From the NCBI RefSeq assembly GCF_003385235.1, contig NZ_PQIA01000013.1:97508-161507 (forward strand): a stretch of 64,000 nt of DNA, written 5' to 3'. Below are positions 58,522 to 64,000 of the stretch, in pieces. Under the pieces are notes generated by a model. It saw only the letters and a program-made list of their open reading frames with translations, made no database searches and was not told the DNA's origin. The DNA is from Amycolatopsis circi (GTDB lineage: Bacteria > Actinomycetota > Actinomycetes > Mycobacteriales > Pseudonocardiaceae). Each line of letters opens with the position of its first letter. Position 1 is the first letter of the stretch. A program made the translations under genes and the position numbers.

Positions 58522-59183
58522 CCGGCGAGAGCAAATCCCAGCGCGCGTACCGCTGGATCAAGGACCGGATCGCCGACCGGACTTTCGGTCCTGGCTATCG
58601 CTTGGTGCTGGGGCAAATCGCCAAGGAACTGGACGTCAGCGTCGTCCCGGTGCGCGAAGCGATCCGGCTGCTCGAAGCCGAAGGGCTGGTCACGTTCGAG
58701 CGGAACGTCGGCGCGCAGGTGGTGATGGTCGACGAGACCGCGTACGAGCACACCATGCAAACCCTTGCCCTGGTGGAAGGTTTCGCCACTTCGCTGTCCG
58801 CGCCGAAACTGTCCACTGAGGACATCGAACGGGCGCGCGCGGTCAACGAGCAGATGCGGCTGTCGCTGGAGAACTTCGAGCCGCACCGGTTCACCGAGCT
58901 GAACCAAGAGTTCCATTCAGTCCTTTTCGAACCGTGCCCGAACCCGCACGTGCTCGACCTCGTGCACCGCGGCTGGCATCGGCTGGCCTCGCTGCGCGAT
59001 TCGACGTTCAGCTTCGTCCCGGGCCGCGCGCACGAATCGGTCAAGGAACACGAACAACTGCTGGTGCTGATCGAGCAGAACGCCGACCCGCTCGAACTCG
59101 AGCTGGCCGCGCGCCGGCACCGCACCGCCACCCTCGACGCCTACCTCGACCGGCGGGCCGCCCCGCCCGCCGAAGCTCCCTAG
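58509..59183 (+). CDS. GntR-family regulator (FCD subfamily) of the meta-cleavage operon
   Basis: A 224-residue regulator. Winged helix at ~10-75 (RLVLGQIAKELDVSVVPVRE, then LEAEGLVTFERNVGAQV) and an FCD ligand domain with its metal-binding histidine pattern around ELNQEFHSVL and HESVKEHEQLL. GTG 58509 lies within the end of the FAH-RraA gene, so translation is coupled. It is encoded inside the operon it presumably controls, through the palindrome at 57023-57038; the inducer may be an aromatic acid or a ring-cleavage product. Confidence 0.87.
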   Translation: MAPVAGESKSQRAYRWIKDRIADRTFGPGYRLVLGQIAKELDVSVVPVREAIRLLEAEGLVTFERNVGAQVVMVDETAYEHTMQTLALVEGFATSLSAPKLSTEDIERARAVNEQMRLSLENFEPHRFTELNQEFHSVLFEPCPNPHVLDLVHRGWHRLASLRDSTFSFVPGRAHESVKEHEQLLVLIEQNADPLELELAARRHRTATLDAYLDRRAAPPAEAP

Positions 59184-59198
59184 GAAGGACCCCACCCC

Positions 59199-60143
59199 AT
59201 GAGGTTCCGCAGTACCCCGAACGCCATCACCGGCTCGATCGCGCCGCTGATGACCCCGTTCCTCGACACTGGAGAGGTCGACCACGAGAGCCTGGCCAAC
59301 CTGGTCAACTGGCAGATCGCGTCCGGTTCGCACGGCGTTTCGATCGGCGGCTCGACCGGCGAACCCGGCGCGATGACGGTGGCCGAGCGCGCGGAGACGA
59401 TCCGCACGGTCGCCAAGGCGGTGGGCGACAAGGTGCCGTTCATGCCCGGCACCGGTTCGGCGAAGCTCGACGAGACGCTGGAGCTGACCTCCGAGGCGCG
59501 CGACGCGGGCATCGACGCGGCGCTGATCATCACCCCGTACTACGCGCGCCCCACCCAGGAAGCGCTCTACAGCTGGTACGCCACGGTCGCGAAGGAATTC
59601 CCGGACCTGCCGATCGTCGCCTACAACGTGCCGAGCCGGACGTCGGTCGACCTCGCCCCGGAGACGGTCGCGCGGCTGTTCCGCGATTTCGACAACTTCG
59701 TCGGGATCAAGGAGACCACCAAGGACTTCGAGCACTTCTCCCGCGTACTTCACTTGTGCGGCAAGGAATTGCTCGTCTGGTCGGGCATCGAACTGCTGTG
59801 CCTGCCGCTGCTTTCCCTCGGCGGCAACGGTTTCGTGAGCGCCACGGCCAACATCGCCCCGGCCGCCAGCGCCGAGATGTACCGCGCGTGGACCGAGGGC
59901 GACTTCGACCGCGCCCGCGAGATCCACTACGGCCTGCACCCGCTGGTCGACCTGCTGTTCGTCGAGACCAACCCGGCGCCGGGCAAGTGGGTGCTGGAGC
60001 AGCGCGGGCTCATCCGCTCGGGCTTCGTGCGCCCGCCGCTGATCACCCCGACCGAACCGGGCATCGCCCGGATCACCGAACTGATGCGCCAGGGCGAGCA
60101 GTACCTCTCGCCCGTCGACGGCTTCACCGTGGAAGGAAAGTGA
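59199..60143 (+). CDS. DapA-family aldolase (dihydrodipicolinate synthase-like)
   Basis: A 314-residue class I aldolase of the DapA/NAL superfamily. The Schiff-base lysine is K171 in VGIKETTKD, the tyrosine sits in YNVPSRTSVDL, and the pyruvate-binding motif is GGSTGEPG. True DapA makes lysine precursors, but relatives cleave or form 4-hydroxy-2-oxoacids. In this operon the expected job is the last step, splitting 4-hydroxy-2-oxoheptanedioate into pyruvate and succinate semialdehyde, in place of HpaI. AGGAAGGA precedes ATG 59199. The role is inferred from neighbours. Confidence 0.8.
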   Translation: MRFRSTPNAITGSIAPLMTPFLDTGEVDHESLANLVNWQIASGSHGVSIGGSTGEPGAMTVAERAETIRTVAKAVGDKVPFMPGTGSAKLDETLELTSEARDAGIDAALIITPYYARPTQEALYSWYATVAKEFPDLPIVAYNVPSRTSVDLAPETVARLFRDFDNFVGIKETTKDFEHFSRVLHLCGKELLVWSGIELLCLPLLSLGGNGFVSATANIAPAASAEMYRAWTEGDFDRAREIHYGLHPLVDLLFVETNPAPGKWVLEQRGLIRSGFVRPPLITPTEPGIARITELMRQGEQYLSPVDGFTVEGK

Positions 60144-60145
60144 CC

Positions 60146-61654
60146 ATGACCGCGCACTACGTTCCGGAGAACCTGCCGGAGCACATCCGCCACTACATCG
60201 GCGGAGCGCCGGCCGACAGCGTCTCGGGCGAGACCTTCGAGGTGCTCGACCCGGTCACGAACAAGCCGTACCTGACGGCTTCGGCGGGCAAGGCCGAGGA
60301 CGTCGACCTCGCCGTCGCCGCGGCGAAGGAAGCCTTCGACCACGGTCCGTGGCCGAAAATGCTGCCGCGCCAGCGCGCCCGGATCCTCAACAAGATCGCC
60401 GATCTCGTCGAGAGCCGCGACGCCCGGCTGGCCGAGCTGGAAACCTTCGACACCGGCCTCCCGATCAAGCAGGCGCTCGGCCAGGCGCAGCGCGCGGCGG
60501 AGAACTTCCGCTTCTTCGCCGACCTGATCGTCGCGCAGGCCGACGACACCTACAAGGTGCCCGGCCGCCAGGTCAACTACGTCAACCGCAAGCCGGTCGG
60601 CGTCGCCGGGCTGATCACGCCGTGGAACACGCCGTTCATGCTGGAGAGCTGGAAGCTCGCGCCGGCGCTGGCGTCCGGCTGCACCGTGGTGCTGAAGCCC
60701 GCGGAGTTCACGCCGCTGTCGGCGAGCCTGTGGGCGGACATCTTCCGCGAGGCCGGCGTGCCGGACGGGGTTTTCAACCTCGTCAACGGCCTCGGCGAGG
60801 AAGCGGGCGACGCGCTGGTCAAGCACCCGGACGTCCGGCTGATCTCGTTCACCGGCGAAACCACCACCGGCGAAACGATCTTCCGCAACTGCGCGCCCGG
60901 GCTCAAGGGCATGTCGATGGAACTGGGCGGCAAGTCCCCGGCCGTCGTGTTCGCCGACGCGGACTTCGAAGCGGCGCTGGACTCCACGCTGTTCGGCGTA
61001 TTCTCGCTCAACGGCGAACGCTGCACGGCGGGCAGCCGGATCCTCGTCGAGCGCCCGATTTACGAGGAGTTCTGCACCCGGTACGCCGAGCGCGCCCGCA
61101 ACATCGTGGTCGGCAACCCGCACGACCCGGCCACCGAGGTCGGCGCGCTGGTTCACCCGGAGCACTTCGACAAGGTGATGAGCTACGTCGAAATCGGCAA
61201 GACAGAAGGGAAACTGCTCGCCGGCGGCGGCCGTCCGGAAGGTCTCGAAACCGGGAACTACGTGGCCCCGACGGTGTTCGCCGACGTGAAGCCGGACGCG
61301 CGGATCTTCCAGGAGGAGATTTTCGGCCCGGTCGTGGCGATTACGCCGTTCGACACCGACGAGGAAGCGCTGGAGCTGGCCAACAGCGTCAAGTACGGCC
61401 TGGCCGCCTACGTCTGGACCGCTGACCTCACCCGCGCGCACAACTTCGCGCAGAGCATCGACGCCGGCATGGTCTGGCTGAACTCGCACAACGTGCGCGA
61501 CCTGCGCACGCCGTTCGGCGGGGTCAAGGCGTCCGGCCTCGGCCACGAAGGCGGCTACCGCTCGATCGACTTCTACACCGAACAGCAGGCCGTGCACATC
61601 ACGCTCGGCGACGTGCACACGGCGCGCTTCGGGGCCGGGAAGGACAAGGCATGA
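60146..61654 (+). CDS. hpaE: 5-carboxymethyl-2-hydroxymuconate semialdehyde dehydrogenase (HpaE-like)
   Basis: A 502-residue NAD-dependent aldehyde dehydrogenase. Catalytic C293 lies in NGERCTAGSR, the general base glutamate in MELGGKSPAV, and the cofactor-binding region is ITPWNTPFMLESWKLAPALA. Dense similarity to HpaE/HpcC enzymes and position directly before an unmistakable homoprotocatechuate dioxygenase give the specific assignment: oxidation of the ring-cleavage semialdehyde to the dicarboxylate. ATG 60146 follows GGAAGGAAAG and lies 2 bp after the DapA-like stop; a longer reading that begins in gntR is a shadow. It overlaps the dioxygenase start by ATGA. Confidence 0.88.
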   Translation: MTAHYVPENLPEHIRHYIGGAPADSVSGETFEVLDPVTNKPYLTASAGKAEDVDLAVAAAKEAFDHGPWPKMLPRQRARILNKIADLVESRDARLAELETFDTGLPIKQALGQAQRAAENFRFFADLIVAQADDTYKVPGRQVNYVNRKPVGVAGLITPWNTPFMLESWKLAPALASGCTVVLKPAEFTPLSASLWADIFREAGVPDGVFNLVNGLGEEAGDALVKHPDVRLISFTGETTTGETIFRNCAPGLKGMSMELGGKSPAVVFADADFEAALDSTLFGVFSLNGERCTAGSRILVERPIYEEFCTRYAERARNIVVGNPHDPATEVGALVHPEHFDKVMSYVEIGKTEGKLLAGGGRPEGLETGNYVAPTVFADVKPDARIFQEEIFGPVVAITPFDTDEEALELANSVKYGLAAYVWTADLTRAHNFAQSIDAGMVWLNSHNVRDLRTPFGGVKASGLGHEGGYRSIDFYTEQQAVHITLGDVHTARFGAGKDKA

Positions 61655-62703
61655 CCACGACCCCGCCGGACGTCATCCGTTGCGCCTACGCGGAACTCGT
61701 TGTCAGCGACCTGAAAGCGTCGCGAGAGTTCTATGTGGACGTTCTCGGTCTCGTCGTGACCCACGAGGACGACGAAGCGATCTACCTGCGCGCGTTCGAG
61801 GAATACCTGCACCACTCGCTGATCCTGCGCAAGGGTGCGGAGCCGGCGCTGGCCGTGCTCGCGTACCGCGTACGCAGCGAAGCCGAACTCGACGTTGCTG
61901 AGGCGTACTACCGGGAACTCGGCGTGCAGGTGCGCCGCATCCCGGCGGGCACGACGCGTGGCATCGGCGAAGCGGTGCGCGTGCTGGACCCGCTCGGCTT
62001 CCCGATCGAGTTCTTCTACGAGGCCGAGCACGTCGAGCGTTTCACCCAGCGCTACGACGTGCATGGTCCGGGCGCGTTGTCGCGACTGGACCACTTCAAC
62101 GTGAACACGCCGGACGTCCCGGCCGCGCGGAAGTACTACGAGGGCCTCGGCTTCCGGGTGTCGGAAGACATCGTGGACGACGAGGGCACCGTGTACGCGG
62201 CGTGGATGTTCCGCAAACCGACCGTGCACGACGTCGCGCTCACCGGTGGCGCGGGCCCGCGCCTGCACCACATCGCGTTCGCGACGCACGAGCGGCACCA
62301 GATCCTGCACATCTGCGACCACCTCGGCGCGGTGCGGAAATCGGACCAGATCGAGCGCGGCCCGGGCCGGCACGGCGTGTCGAACGCGTTCTATTTGTAC
62401 GTGCGTGACCCGGACGGGCACCGGATCGAGATCTACACCCACGACTATTACACCGGCGACCCGGACAACCCGGTGATCAGCTGGGACGTGCACGACAACC
62501 AGCGCCGCGACTGGTGGGGCAATCCGGTGGTGCCGAGCTGGTACACCGAGGCCTCGCGGGTGCTCGACCTCGACGGGAAGCTCCAGCCCGTCGAGGAGCG
62601 CACCGAAACGAAGGAAATGGACGTGACCATCGGGGCGGACGGGTTCTCCTACACCCGCGCCGACGGCGCCGAACAGGGTTTCAAACTGGGCGAACAAGTC
62701 TAA
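61651..62703 (+). CDS. hpcB: 3,4-dihydroxyphenylacetate (homoprotocatechuate) 2,3-dioxygenase
   Basis: A 350-residue extradiol dioxygenase of the VOC fold, very close to the Brevibacterium/Arthrobacter enzymes. The metal ligands are H148 (LDHFN), H207 (LHHIAF) and E260 (RIEIYTHD), with the same spacing as H155/H214/E267 of the B. fuscum enzyme; the second-sphere histidine is H193 (TVHDVAL). The C-terminal lid (NQRRDWWGNPVVPSWYTEAS) is also conserved. It opens the ring of homoprotocatechuate between C2 and C3 to give the semialdehyde used by HpaE. The gene begins inside the hpaE stop and ends the operon, followed by a strong hairpin. Confidence 0.95.
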   Translation: MTTTPPDVIRCAYAELVVSDLKASREFYVDVLGLVVTHEDDEAIYLRAFEEYLHHSLILRKGAEPALAVLAYRVRSEAELDVAEAYYRELGVQVRRIPAGTTRGIGEAVRVLDPLGFPIEFFYEAEHVERFTQRYDVHGPGALSRLDHFNVNTPDVPAARKYYEGLGFRVSEDIVDDEGTVYAAWMFRKPTVHDVALTGGAGPRLHHIAFATHERHQILHICDHLGAVRKSDQIERGPGRHGVSNAFYLYVRDPDGHRIEIYTHDYYTGDPDNPVISWDVHDNQRRDWWGNPVVPSWYTEASRVLDLDGKLQPVEERTETKEMDVTIGADGFSYTRADGAEQGFKLGEQV

Positions 62704-62713
62704 GGTGCGACCC

Positions 62714-62768
62714 GTCCGTGAAGGGCTCCTTGAGGGACTCTGATTCCCTCAAGGAGCCCTTCACGGAC
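62714..62768. terminator. long perfect hairpin after the dioxygenase gene
   Basis: Two perfect 24-bp arms (62714-62737 and 62745-62768) with a 7-nt loop; core GTGAAGGGCTCCTTGAGGGA. It lies between the operon end and the araC-type gene. It could terminate transcription, but its length and perfection also suit a dispersed genomic repeat. Confidence 0.8.
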
Positions 62769-62803
62769 ACGCAGCGGTACCGGCACTTCGACGGAGAGGT
62801 GAC

Positions 62804-63751
62804 ATGATGACGGCAATCTTGCAGACGCCGACCACGGTCGCGCAGGACTTCACGGAGTTCCGGTCCGCTGTCCTGCGATCGTTCGTGCCGCTGCAGGTGA
62901 GCACCGAGCACCGCGACCGGTTCCACGGCAGGCTGCGCACGCACGAGGCGGGAGAAATCGCGCTCACCGAGATCACCGCGTCGCCGCACGCGGTCGAGCG
63001 CACGCCGGAACTCATCGCCCGCGCGGACCGGCCGTGCTACAAGCTGAGCGTCATGCTGGCCGGCACCGGAATCCTCACCCAGGACGGCCGCGAGGCAGTG
63101 CTGCGGCCCGGCGACGTCGCGCTGTACGACACGAACCGTCCGTATTCGCTCGTGTTCGAAGAGAATTTCCGGACGCTGGTGCTGATGTTCCCGCAACAGC
63201 AGGTTGACCTTCCACGGGATCTGGTTGGTCAGCTCACCGCGGTGCGGATGTCCGGACGCTCCGGGGTCGGGAACGTGGTGGTGCCGTTCCTCGCGCAGCT
63301 GGGCGGGAATCTGGACGTGCTGACGAGCCCGGTGGGGGTGCGGCTGGCGCACAACGCGGTCGACCTGCTGACCACGATGCTGGCCACGGAACTCGACCTG
63401 GACCGCACGGCGGCCGACCCGCACCACGATCTGATGCGGCGGATCCGCAGTTATATCGACGCGAATCTGTCTCGTTCTGATCTTGGTCCCGCGCAGATCG
63501 CCGCGGAGCATTACATCTCGACGCGGCATCTGCATGGGTTGTTCCAGGAGCAGGGGACGACGGTGGCTGGGTGGATTCGGCAGCGGCGGCTGGAGCATTG
63601 CCGCCGGGATCTGCGGGATCCGTTGCTGGCGGCGCGTCCGGTTGCGGCAATCGCGGCGCGGTGGGGGTTTGTGGACGCGGCGCATTTCTCGCGGGTTTTT
63701 CGGGCGGCGTTCGCGCAGTCGCCTAGTGAGTTGCGTGCGCAAGTCTCGTGA
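62804..63751 (+). CDS. AraC-family regulator with AraC-binding-like N-terminal domain
   Basis: A 315-residue activator. The N-terminal ~170 residues are a cupin-like sensor of the PF14525 type (LTQDGREAVLRPGDVALYDT). The C-terminus has two helix-turn-helix motifs (PAQIAAEHYISTRHLHGLF and PVAAIAARWGFVDAAHFSRV) and the usual FRAAFAQSPSELR ending. GGAGAGG at 62793-62799 allows ATG 62804 or 62807. It follows the meta-cleavage operon on the same strand and may control genes for upstream steps such as 4-hydroxyphenylacetate hydroxylation, which are not in the window. The stop codon is part of gene-end palindrome 5. Confidence 0.87.
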   Translation: MMTAILQTPTTVAQDFTEFRSAVLRSFVPLQVSTEHRDRFHGRLRTHEAGEIALTEITASPHAVERTPELIARADRPCYKLSVMLAGTGILTQDGREAVLRPGDVALYDTNRPYSLVFEENFRTLVLMFPQQQVDLPRDLVGQLTAVRMSGRSGVGNVVVPFLAQLGGNLDVLTSPVGVRLAHNAVDLLTTMLATELDLDRTAADPHHDLMRRIRSYIDANLSRSDLGPAQIAAEHYISTRHLHGLFQEQGTTVAGWIRQRRLEHCRRDLRDPLLAARPVAAIAARWGFVDAAHFSRVFRAAFAQSPSELRAQVS

Positions 63752-63792
63752 GTGGCGATCCCGGTTAGAACCGGCATAGGCACTCACGAGAC
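63743..63792. repeat. gene-end palindrome 5
   Basis: Outer arms GTCTCGTGAGTG (63743-63754) and CACTCACGAGAC (63781-63792) surround an inner CCGGTT-AG-AACCGG. It contains the last codons and the TGA of the araC-type gene. Confidence 0.78.
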
Positions 63793-64000
63793 CACTACCC
63801 CGACGGCGCACGATGCGCCGCCTCAGCCCGGCACCCCACGCACCCGCCCGCCCCCGCACGCCCGCTTGGGTGCCCGCCCGCCCGCCTGCCTCTTATCCAC
63901 ATCTCCGATCCCCCCAGACCCCGCCTTCTCTCTTCTGCCCTCTTCGTCTTTCCAAACCACACACACCCCTCCCACTTCTCTACCTCTCCTCCCTCACCAC
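63793..64000. other. contig end: low-complexity tail with sequencing-adapter sequence
   Basis: No gene. From about 63830 the + strand is almost only C and T, unlike the rest of the window. Bases 63886-63904 match the 19-bp Tn5/Nextera mosaic end at 17 of 19 positions. The next 15 bases (63905-63919) match the i7-side adapter at 12 of 15. Eight bases (63920-63927) fit an index, and 63928-63951 match the P7 end at 17 of 24. The tail should be treated as technical sequence. Confidence 0.85.

Noticed and set aside
58934..61654. 906-codon + frame ending with the aldehyde dehydrogenase
   Set aside because: The first ~400 codons are an out-of-frame shadow of the GntR and DapA-like genes; the true start is ATG 60146 with a good ribosome site.
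1..64000. tRNA, rRNA, CRISPR, prophage or large biosynthetic gene cluster
   Set aside because: I found no cloverleaf, ribosomal sequence, spaced repeat array, phage structural gene, or NRPS/PKS module in either strand.

Overview
The window looks like chromosome of a high-G+C actinomycete, most likely a member of the Pseudonocardiaceae close to Amycolatopsis. The reasons are a G+C content near 70 %, many GTG/TTG starts, ATGA-type operon overlaps, an N-acylamino-acid racemase-like enzyme whose catalytic residues keep the Amycolatopsis numbering, an AftB-like arabinofuranosyltransferase, and many one-component regulators. I see no rRNA, tRNA, CRISPR array, prophage or large NRPS/PKS genes. The last ~115 bases appear to be sequencing adapter, so the right edge is probably a contig end.

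Layout. 1-7.1 kb: a nucleotidyltransferase cut by the window edge; a PLP decarboxylase that shares an operator word with a MocR regulator; a VOC protein; a 0.6-kb block of decayed tandem copies of the VOC/mocR 3' junction with a 206-bp MITE-like insertion; and a three-gene operon led by a MerR domain fused to a two-domain DNA sliding clamp. 7.1-20.4 kb: an apparent N-acyl/D-amino-acid and peptide salvage locus (serine hydrolase, enolase-superfamily racemase and GNAT acyltransferase; PucR regulator; amidohydrolase, complete Opp/Dpp transporter and a second serine hydrolase). 20.6-24.7 kb: two secreted enzymes (GH92 mannosidase with a ricin-type lectin domain; SGNH hydrolase with FG-GAP repeats). 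24.8-32.4 kb: a dead methyltransferase gene, an SDR, an AraC regulator, and a GAF/Fis regulator divergent from a molybdenum hydroxylase pair (iorBA-like). 32.3-41.9 kb: an EamA exporter, an AhpD-like protein, a 2-oxoacid dehydrogenase E1 pair with a free lipoyl domain and an IclR regulator, an AftB-like glycosyltransferase, a PadR/membrane-protein pair and a RidA/WYL pair. 42-53.7 kb: a secreted lipase, a deletion scar joining two truncated genes, an ABC exporter operon with a YncE-phosphoesterase, a flavin monooxygenase, and an APC permease divergent from TetR and a P1 peptidase. 53.8-56.8 kb: a small type VII secretion-like cassette. 57-63.8 kb: a homoprotocatechuate meta-cleavage operon with its own GntR, followed by an AraC regulator.

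Structure outside the genes. Five ~46-52-bp palindromes sit at gene 3' ends. The word TGAGATAYC occurs nine times on the + strand and essentially once on the - strand, whatever the gene direction. Clear palindromic operators lie beside the MerR, PadR, WYL, TetR and GntR genes. The best candidates for undescribed biology are the MerR-clamp operon, the oriented TGAGATAYC word and the gene-end palindrome family.
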